This document shows, piece after piece, positions 1-6,029 of a stretch of 7,044 bases of DNA; position 1 is the first letter of the stretch; every line of letters begins with the position of its first letter. The stretch comes from UBA9676 sp035532275. Lineage in GTDB: Bacteria > Actinomycetota > Actinomycetes > Streptosporangiales > Streptosporangiaceae. The DNA lies in contig DATKRG010000165.1 in assembly GCA_035532275.1 (NCBI GenBank), positions 1 to 7,044 on the forward strand. Direction: 5' to 3'. The notes under the pieces were generated by a model. The model had not been told where the DNA came from, made no database searches, and saw only the letters and a program-made list of their open reading frames with translations. Position numbers and translations under genes: made by a program.

Positions 1-285
1 CTCGGCGAGAAGGGGGATGTCGAACCGCAGGCTGCCCGCCGTGGCCTCGTCCCACTCCTCCTCGGCCTTGGTCAGAAGGTCCATCAGCAGCGTCGCGAGT
101 CCGGCGGCGCGCAGCTGGGAGGCGACGAAACGGTTGCGGGGGCTCAGCCGGCCGCTTCCGCTCCCGTGAGCGAAGATGACCACCCCGGTGGCTCCAGCCG
201 GTACCTCTAGGTCCGCGGCGAGCCCAGAGGCTCCGGCCGGAATCCACACCAGCGACGTCGTCGACTGCTCAGCCGGCGATCGCAT
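1..285 (-). CDS. Dienelactone hydrolase-family alpha/beta hydrolase, N-terminal part
   Basis: The gene begins at an ATG at 285-283 and runs off the left edge of the window after 95 open codons, so the catalytic Ser/Asp/His part is not visible. Residues 34-42 read TGVVIFAHG, a hydrophobic beta strand followed by the HG turn of the alpha/beta-hydrolase oxyanion region. They are followed by GSGSGRLSPRN and a helix ending in a second strand (LATLLMDLLT, about 63-72) and an acidic EEE stretch. This is the pattern of the dienelactone-hydrolase-like family. The start codon lies inside the end of the upstream phosphoribosyltransferase gene (17-nt overlap), which implies translational coupling. In M. 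tuberculosis Rv0571c a phosphoribosyltransferase domain and a hydrolase of this type are one polypeptide; here they are separate. The substrate is unknown. Confidence 0.8.
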   Translation of the reverse strand, partial: MRSPAEQSTTSLVWIPAGASGLAADLEVPAGATGVVIFAHGSGSGRLSPRNRFVASQLRAAGLATLLMDLLTKAEEEWDEATAGSLRFDIPLLAE

Positions 286-949
286 CGCCATCCAGGTTCC
301 GCTGGGCGGCCCGCGCCAACAGTTCCTGGACCTCGCGGTCCGAAGTGGCCGAGAAGTCCTCGAACCACTCGCCCACCGCACTGAAGTAGTCGGACTCGAT
401 CAGGCAGACGAAACGGTCGACGGTGGGCCCGATCTCGGCGGCCGTCGAGGTCGGCGCGACGGGCACCGCCACGATGATCCGAGCCGGCCGGCGCTGACGC
501 AGGGCCCTGATCGCGGCCCGCATGCTGGAACCGGTGGCAAGCCCGTCGTCGACCAAGACGACCACCGTGCCGGTGGGGTCCACGGCGGGGCGACCGCCTC
601 GGTAGGCCCGCTCACGCCGCTCGAGCTCGTGCTGCTCGCGCTCGGCGACCTTCTCGATGACCCGCTGCGGTAGACCGGCCGCTGCTTCGGGGTTGAGCAC
701 GAGAACGCCGCCAGACGCGATGGCGCCGATCGCCAGCTCCGGCTGGTCGGGATGGCCGAGCTTGCGCACCACGATCACGTCCAGCGGCGCACCCAGGCCG
801 ACGGCCACCTCGTAGGCGACCGGAACCCCGCCGCGCGGGATCCCCAGCACCAGGAGTGAGTCATGCTCCCGCAGGCCGGCGACGGCATCGGCGAGGTATC
901 TGCCCGCCTCCCGGCGGTCGGCGAAGCGGCTCGGAACCCGGCTGCTCAT
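269..949 (-). CDS. Phosphoribosyltransferase family protein
   Basis: This 226-residue protein has the type I phosphoribosyltransferase fold. Residues 129-143 (VVVLVDDGLATGSSM) form the PRPP-binding loop: hydrophobic strand, two acidic residues, then the Thr-Gly-Ser/Thr turn. Upstream, GIPRGGVPVAYEVA (36-49) and VVRKLGHP (60-67) match the conserved N-terminal strand-helix and the Arg-Lys pyrophosphate-contact segment of the stand-alone PRT family often found beside hydrolases. The family is expected to bind PRPP, but the base or acceptor cannot be read from the sequence. The ATG at 949-947 overlaps the stop of the prs-like gene by 4 nt (ATGA), and the gene's own stop overlaps the hydrolase start, so the three genes form one coupled operon. 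A PRPP synthase directly upstream of a PRPP user supports a shared pathway. Likely cytoplasmic, with no membrane segment seen. Confidence 0.9.
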   Translation of the reverse strand: MSSRVPSRFADRREAGRYLADAVAGLREHDSLLVLGIPRGGVPVAYEVAVGLGAPLDVIVVRKLGHPDQPELAIGAIASGGVLVLNPEAAAGLPQRVIEKVAEREQHELERRERAYRGGRPAVDPTGTVVVLVDDGLATGSSMRAAIRALRQRRPARIIVAVPVAPTSTAAEIGPTVDRFVCLIESDYFSAVGEWFEDFSATSDREVQELLARAAQRNLDGDAIAG

Positions 950-1914
950 CGGGCCGCCCCAAGTGGCGCCAGCGACAGCTCGCTGAGGCTCAAGTTCTCC
1001 TCCTCGCGGCGGATCGCCTCGGCGAAGAGGTGGCCGACGGGGACGACCTCGACCTTGGGGCTCAATGAAACCGGCTGGTTCTCAACGGTGTCGGTCACCA
1101 GCAGCTTGTCGATCGGGCTTCGTTCGAGGCTCCCCATGGATCCCTCCGCGAAGACCCCGTGGGTCACCGCCGCCATCACCCTGCGAGCACCGGCCGACTT
1201 CACCGCCTCGGCGACCTCGGCCAGGGTGCTCATGGTGAGCGTGAAGTCGTCGACCAGCACAGCGTCGCGACCGGCGACGTCTCCGATCAGCTGGACGACG
1301 TCGACGGTCTCGCCGAGCCGGCCGCTGCGCCGCTTGTCGGCCACCACCAGCTGGCTGTTGAGCCGCGCGGCGAAGGCACGTCCTTTCTTGACGAAGCCGA
1401 GATCGGGCGACACGACCACCGGGTCGGCCAGGCCCTCGGCGCTGATCGCCTCGGCCAGGGTGGGCATGGCCTGGAGATCGTCGACCGGGATCGCGAAGAA
1501 GCCCTGGATCTGGCGGGCATGGAGGTCCATCGTCAGCACCCGGTCGGCCCCAGCCGCCTGCAGCGCGTCGGCGACCACCCGGGCGCGGATCGAGACCCGC
1601 GGCTCGTCCATCTTGTCGCCCTTGCCGTAACTGAAGTAGGGGATGACGGCGGTTACCGAGGCGGCGCTCGCCCGCTTGAGGGCGTCCATCCAGAAGAGCA
1701 GCTCCATGACCTGGTCGCTGGAGCCGAACGCCGTCGACTGGATCACATAGGCGCTCCGGCCTCGCACGTTCTCCAACAGGCGCACGAGGACATTGCCCTC
1801 CGGAAAGCGGAGGACCTCGGCCGCTGCCGGCTCGATGCCCAGGTCCTGGCAGACGCTCTCTCCCAGGCGTTTGCTGGCCGAGCCGGCGAAAACCAGCGGA
1901 CGATCACAACTCAT
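946..1914 (-). CDS. prs: Ribose-phosphate pyrophosphokinase (PRPP synthase), divergent paralog
   Basis: This 322-residue protein is close to the usual length for a PRPP synthase, which converts ribose 5-phosphate and ATP to PRPP and AMP in the cytoplasm. Conserved blocks in order are LVFAGSAS (7-14), FPEGNVLVRLLENVRG (37-52), YVIQST (56-61), AVIPYFSYGKGDK (89-101), VLTMDLHARQIQGFF (126-140, with the metal/ATP His132), VVVSPDLG (166-173), the flexible catalytic loop DKRRSG (193-198), IGDV (210-213), and the loop VLVDDFTLTMSTL (219-231). The last block differs from the canonical VDDxxDTAGTL: the third acid and the small Ala-Gly pair are Leu226, Met228 and Ser229, so ribose-phosphate binding may be altered. 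The ATG at 1914 was chosen because the family begins a few residues before the LVFAG strand; an in-frame GTG sits one codon upstream. The reading frame stays open upstream to 2112, but that stretch overlaps the BON gene and its ribosome-binding site. It is probably a secondary copy rather than the housekeeping enzyme. Confidence 0.88.
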   Translation of the reverse strand: MSCDRPLVFAGSASKRLGESVCQDLGIEPAAAEVLRFPEGNVLVRLLENVRGRSAYVIQSTAFGSSDQVMELLFWMDALKRASAASVTAVIPYFSYGKGDKMDEPRVSIRARVVADALQAAGADRVLTMDLHARQIQGFFAIPVDDLQAMPTLAEAISAEGLADPVVVSPDLGFVKKGRAFAARLNSQLVVADKRRSGRLGETVDVVQLIGDVAGRDAVLVDDFTLTMSTLAEVAEAVKSAGARRVMAAVTHGVFAEGSMGSLERSPIDKLLVTDTVENQPVSLSPKVEVVPVGHLFAEAIRREEENLSLSELSLAPLGAAR

Positions 1915-2054
1915 CACCTCGAGGATCGGCCGAGCGAGCGCCAGGCGATAGGGCCTTTCGCACCGGGACCGACGGCACTGTTGTCGCTGATGGAGGCTGG
2001 AGACACTGGCACTAAGCCGCCCCCGGTCGGGGACGGACTCAAAGGAGGTCAGCG
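1915..2054. promoter_or_regulatory. Divergent intergenic region between the prs operon and the BON/USP genes
   Basis: These 140 bp separate the minus-strand prs-PRT-hydrolase operon from the plus-strand BON and stress-protein genes, so promoters for both units must lie here or within the flanking gene ends. No convincing -35/-10 pair was picked out by eye. The segment 1962-1981 (ACCGGGACCGACGGCACTGT) has a GGGAC half-site and weak dyad character resembling the DosR/DevR box (GGGAC...GTCCC). A related GGGCC lies 14 bp upstream at 1951-1955. In mycobacteria, universal stress proteins and Rv0571c belong to the DosR regulon, which makes a response-regulator site plausible here. The match is partial and remains a guess. 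Confidence 0.4.
2041..2048 (+). promoter_or_regulatory. Strong Shine-Dalgarno site of the BON-domain gene
   Basis: AAAGGAGG lies six bases before the ATG at 2055. It is a near-perfect anti-16S match with ideal spacing, fixes the start of the BON-domain gene, and suggests high translation. Confidence 0.85.
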
Positions 2055-2708
2055 ATGCGGCAGGACAAAGACTTGCAGACGGACGTGATGAGAGAGCTGG
2101 AGTGGGAGCCAAGCGTCGAATCCGCCGGGATCGGGGTCGCTGCGCACCAGGGGTCGGTGACCCTCGCCGGCCACGTCGGCAGCTATGTCGAGAAGGTCGC
2201 CGCGGTCAAGGCGGCCCGTCGCGTATACGGGGTCCGCGCCGTGGCCGACGAGCTCAGCGTCGAGTTTCCCTCCCAGCACCTCCACGACGACACCGATATC
2301 GCCGAGCGGATAGCCCACCTCCTCGAATGGAGCGCGACGGTTCCTCGAGGCAGCGTCAACGCCAAGGTGAGCAAGGGCTTTGTCACCCTCGAAGGCAAGG
2401 TCGACTGGCAATTCCAGGCCGAAGCGGCGTACAAGCTCGTCCGCGGCCTGGTCGGGGTGTACGGCGTAAGCAATCTCGTCACCGTTAAGCCGAGGCCGCA
2501 TAACAAGGAGGTCATGGCGAAGATCACCGAGGCCCTCCATCGCCAGGCTCAGTTGGACGCCCGCCGGATCTGGCTCGAGAGCACCGATGGCACGATCATC
2601 CTCCATGGGCAGGTTGGTTCCTGGAGCGAGGCCGAGACCGCTCGCAAGGCTGCCGCGGCGGCACCTGGAGTGACCAAGGTCGAAAGCCACCTCGCGATCG
2701 TGCCCTGA
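2055..2708 (+). CDS. BON-domain protein with three tandem BON domains
   Basis: This 217-residue protein consists of three successive BON domains of about 65-70 residues each. The first spans roughly 5-70 (GSVTLAGHVGSYVEKVAAVKA, then VYGVRAVADEL), the second 80-145 (GFVTLEGKVDWQFQAEAAYK, then VYGVSNLVTV), and the third 150-216 (GTIILHGQVGSWSEAETARK, then PGVTKVESHLAIV). Each shows the family pattern of a V-x-L-x-G-x-V strand, a helix, and a Gly-Val turn before the final strand. BON domains are known from OsmY and bind phospholipid or other envelope components. However, no signal peptide or lipobox is visible here (the N-terminus MRQDKDLQ is charged), so this version is probably cytoplasmic. 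A strong Shine-Dalgarno site sets the start. The universal stress gene follows 10 nt after the stop, suggesting one transcript. The biochemical role is unknown, but the neighbours point to stress. Confidence 0.88.
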   Translation: MRQDKDLQTDVMRELEWEPSVESAGIGVAAHQGSVTLAGHVGSYVEKVAAVKAARRVYGVRAVADELSVEFPSQHLHDDTDIAERIAHLLEWSATVPRGSVNAKVSKGFVTLEGKVDWQFQAEAAYKLVRGLVGVYGVSNLVTVKPRPHNKEVMAKITEALHRQAQLDARRIWLESTDGTIILHGQVGSWSEAETARKAAAAAPGVTKVESHLAIVP

Positions 2709-2718
2709 CGGCGGCGGG

Positions 2719-3175
2719 TTGGCTGCGAAGCGCTTCCGGAGGATCGTGGTCGGGGTCGATGGCTCGGAGCAGGCGAGCAACGCGCTGCAATGGGCCATCG
2801 ACCTGGCTCAACCGCTCAAGGCTGAGGTGGCGGCAGTTTTCGGGTTCCAGTTGCCGGCTCACGCCTTGGACATCTACGGCATAGCCCCCACCCCCCTCCT
2901 TTTCGACGACGACTGGCGCCGGGAGCTCACCCACCAGTTCAAAGAGGATTGGTGCGCGGCCTTGAAAGACTCCGGGTCCGGCACCGCATGATGGTGGTCG
3001 ACGGCGGCCCGCCACCGCGATCTCCGAACTCGCCGAACGCGAGAAGGCGGACCTGATCGTGGTGGGCAGGCGCGGCCGTGGCGGTTTCGCGAAGCTGCTC
3101 CTGGGCACCGTGAGCCAGGAACTCACGCACGATGCGCGACGACCGGTGTTGGTCATCTCCCCGAAAGGGCCCTGA
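2719..3175 (+). pseudogene. Universal stress protein (UspA family), disrupted by two apparent frameshifts
   Basis: The gene encodes a UspA-type nucleotide-binding protein, but its reading frame changes twice. From a TTG at 2719, frame 1 gives RIVVGVDGSEQASNALQWA (residues 8-26, the family N-terminus with the ATP-contact Asp) and continues to about 2976. Sense then moves to the frame beginning GTC at 2976 (VRHRMMVVDGG), and from about 3011 to a third frame (ATAISELAEREKADLIVVG) ending at the TGA at 3173-3175. The last part contains GRRGRGGFAKLLLGT, the G-x2-G-x9-G-S/T ATP-binding motif, and the family C-terminus RRPVLVISP. Both changes fit loss of one G, at GGG 2974-2976 and in CCCGCC near 3008-3013. 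Rejoined, the protein would be about 152 residues, the usual length. This is either a recent pseudogene or a sequence error. It follows the BON gene by 10 nt and is probably cotranscribed with it. Confidence 0.85.
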
Positions 3176-3230
3176 GGAAGGTGGACCTTAGGCACCGGCC
3201 GGCGGGCGCGGTGGCGAGCACCATGAGGGC

Positions 3231-3389
3231 ATGAAGAGGTACAAGGGCGACTCTCCCAGCCAGCGCGAACTTGAGCGCGAGCAGTCCAAGCGGCACCGGC
3301 GGCAAGTGACCCCGGGAACCTACACCGGCCACGAGGCGGGAGTGGGTTCGACCGCCAAAGCGACCAAGCGGAACAAGCGAAGCCTCTAG
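3231..3389 (+). CDS. Small basic hypothetical protein (52 aa)
   Basis: This short open frame runs from the ATG at 3231 to TAG at 3387-3389. The 52-residue product is hydrophilic and strongly basic: 14 Lys/Arg against 5 Asp/Glu. It has a charged helix-like stretch at residues 12-24 and a basic C-terminus (TKRNKRSL). No known domain is recognised. A GAGG sits only three bases before the start, closer than ideal, and an out-of-frame ATG at 3223 closes after three codons. The gene fills the space between the stress-protein gene and the next small gene on the same strand. The composition would suit a nucleic-acid-binding or ribosome-associated role, but nothing in the sequence proves this. The call rests on length, composition and position. 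Confidence 0.5.
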   Translation: MKRYKGDSPSQRELEREQSKRHRRQVTPGTYTGHEAGVGSTAKATKRNKRSL

Positions 3390-3562
3390 TCCCGCCCCGA
3401 GACCGTGATTTCGGCCGAACGCACGTTACCAGGCCGGTGGGTCGAGCGCCTCTGGCCGCTGGTCGGCGGCCGCGAGAGAGTGGAAGACGAAAGGGTTTTC
3501 GGCGGGCGGCCATGGGGCCGCCGGACCCAGGTTGAACTAGAAGTGGAAGGAGTAGGCACCCA
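3390..3562. other. Intergenic stretch between the two small basic genes
   Basis: These 173 bp hold no supported gene. The one clear structure is a perfect 7-bp inverted repeat with a 4-nt loop at 3505-3522 (GGCGGCC-ATGG-GGCCGCC). It has no following T-run, so it is not a convincing intrinsic terminator. GGAAGGAG at 3545-3552 is the ribosome-binding site of the next gene. Confidence 0.5.
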
Positions 3563-3793
3563 ATGGCAAAGGCAAAGAGACGGACCAGCAACCCGACGAC
3601 CAAGCGTCCTCTCGATGAAACGTGGAACGAGATCGCGAACGACGAGAAGGCATTCATCGGCGCTGCCACCAAGGCCGTGGAGCGCGTCCCGTGTTGGGCG
3701 CCGAATTGGCTGCATATCCGGCGGCATGATTCGGTGCGGCCCGAACGGCAACGCTGCGTGAGCATGGAGGTCGCCGTCACAGGCATCAGCTGA
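3563..3793 (+). CDS. Small hypothetical protein, 3' end probably altered by transposon insertion
   Basis: An ATG at 3563 is preceded at a 10-nt distance by GGAAGGAG, so translation of this frame is credible. The first 43 residues are basic and then helix-like (MAKAKRRTSNPTTKRP, then LDETWNEIANDEKAFIGAAT). The following 33 residues are rich in Trp, His, Arg and Cys and look unlike them. The stop codon TGA (3791-3793) lies inside the inverted-repeat-like left end of the neighbouring transposon and overlaps the convergent ATPase stop by 8 bp. The simplest reading is that the element inserted in or just after this gene, so the original C-terminus is lost or replaced. No family is recognised. It shares a strongly basic character and strand with the 52-residue gene upstream. 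Confidence 0.5.
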   Translation: MAKAKRRTSNPTTKRPLDETWNEIANDEKAFIGAATKAVERVPCWAPNWLHIRRHDSVRPERQRCVSMEVAVTGIS

Positions 3794-3820
3794 GCCCAAC
3801 TGGGAGCGCCGCTCCACCCT
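3781..3820 (+). repeat. Putative left terminal inverted repeat of the transposon
   Basis: Read inward on the plus strand, AGGCATCAGCTGAG (3781-3794) matches the right-end sequence TGTCATAGTCTGAG at 9 of 14 positions without gaps. Both are followed, at nearly the same distance, by GGGAG and an inverted CTCC; on this side these form a small hairpin at 3803-3815 (GGAGC-GCC-GCTCC). CGTCA at 3775-3779 is an alternative outer boundary. The repeat overlaps the ATPase stop codon. Confidence 0.4.
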
Positions 3821-4640
3821 CGTGGGCGGTGTGCTCGGCGACGGCCTTCTTGGCGCAGGCGTCGTCGACCAGGTCGTTGCCGGCCGCGGCGGCGGCGATG
3901 AGGGCGTCGCGGGCCAGGTTGTTGAGCTTGCGAGCCAGGCCCTGGGAGGCCTGGTGAAGGCGGGCCACTGCGTCGTCGGCGAAGAGCGGCTCGGAGCGAC
4001 CGGCCCAGGCCAGAACGTGGCGGAGGTATTGGACGGCCTCGGCGAGGTCGAGAGGCTGGACCTGGTAGCGGGTCGACAATCTCTGGTCAAGCGCCGCGAA
4101 GCTGCCCATCTTGAGGCGGCGGAGGAGCATGGGTTGGCCGGCCATGAGCAGCGCGAAGGGGTTGGTCGCGTCCATGTCAGCGTTCGTCAACAATCTCAAC
4201 TCCTCCAGCTGCTCGGGCGTGAGGAGATGGGCCTCGTCGACGATCAGGACCACGCGGCGGCGGCGCTCCAGCTCCTCGGCGGCGAGCAGCATCTGGGCCT
4301 GGGCCATGACCTCGGCCTTGAAGAAGCGGGGCTGGGCGCCGAGCGCGGAGACGAGCGTCACGTAGAGGCCCCGGGTGCCCAGCGCCGGCGGGTTGGAGAG
4401 GTAGATCACCTGATGTGAGGTGGGGTCGAGCTGGGCGACGGCGGCGCGCAGTGCCACCGTCTTGCCGACGCCGACCTCGCCCACGATGACGCCGAGCAGG
4501 CGCTCCTGGACGCAGAACAGCACGCGGGCGACGGCCTCCTCGTGGGAGGGGCGGTTGAAGAGGTCGGCAGCTGGGATGTCCTTGCCGAAAGGGGCGCGGC
4601 GGAAGCCGAACCGTGTGATCCAGCTGGGGTTGGCGGTCAT
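3786..4640 (-). CDS. AAA+ ATPase of the transposon (ExeA/TniB-like)
   Basis: This 284-residue protein opens with FGFRRAPFGKDIP (11-23), the family start seen in ExeA-like and TniB-like ATPases. It has a Walker A motif GEVGVGKT (54-61), Walker B VVLIVDEAH (130-138), a sensor-1-like strand LLMAGQP (164-170), and the LDQRLSTRY segment (184-192) carrying candidate arginine-finger residues. In related transposons the ATPase assembles on target DNA, recruits the transposase and controls target immunity. The start is the ATG at 4640-4638, which overlaps the transposase stop as ATGA. AGGAGG lies 10 nt upstream, inside the transposase gene, so the pair is translationally coupled. A longer frame reaching 5309 exists but only shadows the transposase gene. 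The stop lies in the proposed left terminal repeat, so coding sequence reaches to the end of the element. Confidence 0.9.
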   Translation of the reverse strand: MTANPSWITRFGFRRAPFGKDIPAADLFNRPSHEEAVARVLFCVQERLLGVIVGEVGVGKTVALRAAVAQLDPTSHQVIYLSNPPALGTRGLYVTLVSALGAQPRFFKAEVMAQAQMLLAAEELERRRRVVLIVDEAHLLTPEQLEELRLLTNADMDATNPFALLMAGQPMLLRRLKMGSFAALDQRLSTRYQVQPLDLAEAVQYLRHVLAWAGRSEPLFADDAVARLHQASQGLARKLNNLARDALIAAAAAGNDLVDDACAKKAVAEHTAHEGGAALPVGLS

Positions 4641-5974
4641 GAGCTGGGTTCCTCCTTGTTGAGATCGCGGTAGGAGAGGCGGCCGATGGAGTCCTGGCGG
4701 TGCTGCCGCTCGACCAGGCCGAGGTAATCGACGCCGGTCGATTCTGGCGGCGCCGCCGGCAGCAGCGGTGACCGGGCGGGAACGTGGCGGCCGACCACGT
4801 GCGGAACGGCCCGGCCGAAACAGCGGCCCTGGAACCAGACGTCGACGCGGGAGAGATCGTCGGGGTCGTAGTGGAGCTCGACACGCTGCCCGCAGAGGGC
4901 GCCATCGACCTCGTACTTGAGGCCCTCCAAGGAGACCACCGGCGTCTTGCCCACCCGTCGGGTGGCCGACCAACGGAAGGCCTCGTAGAGCAGCTCGAGG
5001 TCGGGGCGACGGGGGTTGGTCAGGGTGTCGAAACGGTCGCGCGGACGCTGGCCGGTCTCGGCGTGGACCCGGGTGTTGAACTCCAGATCGAGCCAGGCGG
5101 TGAACTTGTCGTTGAGTTCCTGGAAGCTGGAGATGGCGCGCAGGGTGGCCTCGGACAGGAACCACTCGCGGATGGCCCTGAAAGCCCGCTCGACCTTGCC
5201 CCTGCCGGCCGGCTGGCCCGGTCGGCTGTGGACCAGGCGGATGCCGAGCACGGCGCAGGTGCGCTCCAGAGCGGCGTTCGAATAGGACGCGCCGTTGTCG
5301 AAGTAGCAAATCTCGGGCAGGCCGTGGGCGAGGATGGCCGAGCGCAGGACCTGCTGACCGGCGCGGGTGTTCTCCTGGGTCACGAACTGACCGTGCAGCA
5401 CAAGCCGGGAGTGGTCGTCGAGGAGCAGGAACAGGTAGGCCCTACGGCTGCCCGCCACCCTGGGGTGCGGGATGTAGGGGCCATGCAGCACGTCGCCGAT
5501 CCAGACCTGGTTGGGCGCCTCGGCCTCGAAACGGCCAAAGACGCGGGGCTGGGCTGCGAGATGGGCGCGGTCCAGGCCCTGGCGGCGGAGGTGCTCGCTG
5601 ATGGTGCGCGGCGAGACGCGCAGCTGGTGTCGCGCCAGCAGGATGCGTGAGATCTGCTCGGCCGAGCGCAGCGGCGCCTCCCGGCGCAGCCGGCAGGCCT
5701 CCTCCAGCAGCTCGGGCTGCTTTCTGACCAGGCCGGCGTCGGACCGGGGCTGAAGCCGCAGCGCCGCCAGCTCGCCCTGGCGGTAGGCGCGGATCCAGCG
5801 GTCCAGGGTGGCTCGGCTGAACTCCTTGCGGCTGCCGTCGGGCAGCTCGTGGGTACGGCTCGCCAGCTCGCGCACGAGCTGTCCCCTTTCGGCCGGGCTC
5901 AGCCGCTCGCTGAGCGCCTCGGCGATGACGCGGTAGCGGAACAGGGCGACCTGTTCGGCGGGATCTGGGGCCAT
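4637..5974 (-). CDS. DDE transposase (Mu/TniA/IS481-type integrase core)
   Basis: This 445-residue protein has an N-terminal helix-turn-helix region (about 50-75, FSRATLDRWIRAYRQGELA) and a second one at about 104-132 (SAEQISRILLARHQLRVSPRTISEHLRR). The RNase-H-like integrase core follows, with catalytic residues Asp161 (WIGDVLHG), Asp226 (CYFDNGASYSN) and Glu262 (GRGKVERAF). The second Asp and the Glu are separated by 35 residues, the classic D,D(35)E spacing. LLLDDHSRLVLHG (183-195) and FNTRVHAETGQRPRDRF (299-315) are also typical. Residues 345-395 (PVVSLEGLKYEVDG, RVELHYDPDDLSRVDVW) match the Mu-transposase C-terminal beta-barrel. The ATG at 5974 is set by AGGAGG six bases upstream. The protein cuts and joins the element ends. 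It is followed directly by its ATPase and preceded by the DUF6431 gene 55 bp away. The frame is intact. Confidence 0.93.
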   Translation of the reverse strand: MAPDPAEQVALFRYRVIAEALSERLSPAERGQLVRELASRTHELPDGSRKEFSRATLDRWIRAYRQGELAALRLQPRSDAGLVRKQPELLEEACRLRREAPLRSAEQISRILLARHQLRVSPRTISEHLRRQGLDRAHLAAQPRVFGRFEAEAPNQVWIGDVLHGPYIPHPRVAGSRRAYLFLLLDDHSRLVLHGQFVTQENTRAGQQVLRSAILAHGLPEICYFDNGASYSNAALERTCAVLGIRLVHSRPGQPAGRGKVERAFRAIREWFLSEATLRAISSFQELNDKFTAWLDLEFNTRVHAETGQRPRDRFDTLTNPRRPDLELLYEAFRWSATRRVGKTPVVSLEGLKYEVDGALCGQRVELHYDPDDLSRVDVWFQGRCFGRAVPHVVGRHVPARSPLLPAAPPESTGVDYLGLVERQHRQDSIGRLSYRDLNKEEPSS

Positions 5975-5980
5975 CGGGCA

Positions 5981-5986
5981 CCTCCT
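5981..5986 (-). promoter_or_regulatory. Shine-Dalgarno site of the transposase gene
   Basis: On the minus strand AGGAGG precedes the ATG at 5974 by six bases. It fixes the transposase start. Confidence 0.8.
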
Positions 5987-6029
5987 GAAGTGGGTTGCCG
6001 CCCATTCCAGCCGGCCAGATCGTCGGCGC

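Noticed and set aside
269..285. PRT and hydrolase genes as one fusion split by a sequencing error
   Set aside because: The hydrolase has its own in-phase ATG at the overlap, and the frame difference would need an extra base rather than the one-base losses seen elsewhere in the window.
1159..2088. Plus-strand open frame opposite prs
   Set aside because: His/Asp/Gly-rich shadow without motifs, antisense to a well-supported enzyme.
1915..2112. Upstream in-frame extension of the prs gene, 66 extra codons
   Set aside because: It would overlap the BON gene start and its strong ribosome-binding site, its composition is unlike a protein start, and PRPP synthases begin just before the LVFAG strand.
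3505..3522. GGCGGCC hairpin as an intrinsic terminator
   Set aside because: No T-run follows on either strand.
3735..3780. Longer inverted similarity outside the transposon ends (GAAC-GGCAA...TGAG blocks on both flanks)
   Set aside because: Requires several gaps and could be chance in GC-rich DNA; not strong enough to move the proposed ends outward.
4641..5309. Long N-terminal extension of the ATPase frame
   Set aside because: It is an Arg/Pro-rich shadow of the transposase gene on the same strand. The ATG at 4640 with an ATGA overlap and the family N-terminus mark the true start.
4784..5650. Plus-strand open frame opposite the transposase
   Set aside because: Antisense to a gene with clear catalytic motifs; its Gly/Val/Leu/Ala-rich composition is typical of GC-rich antisense frames.
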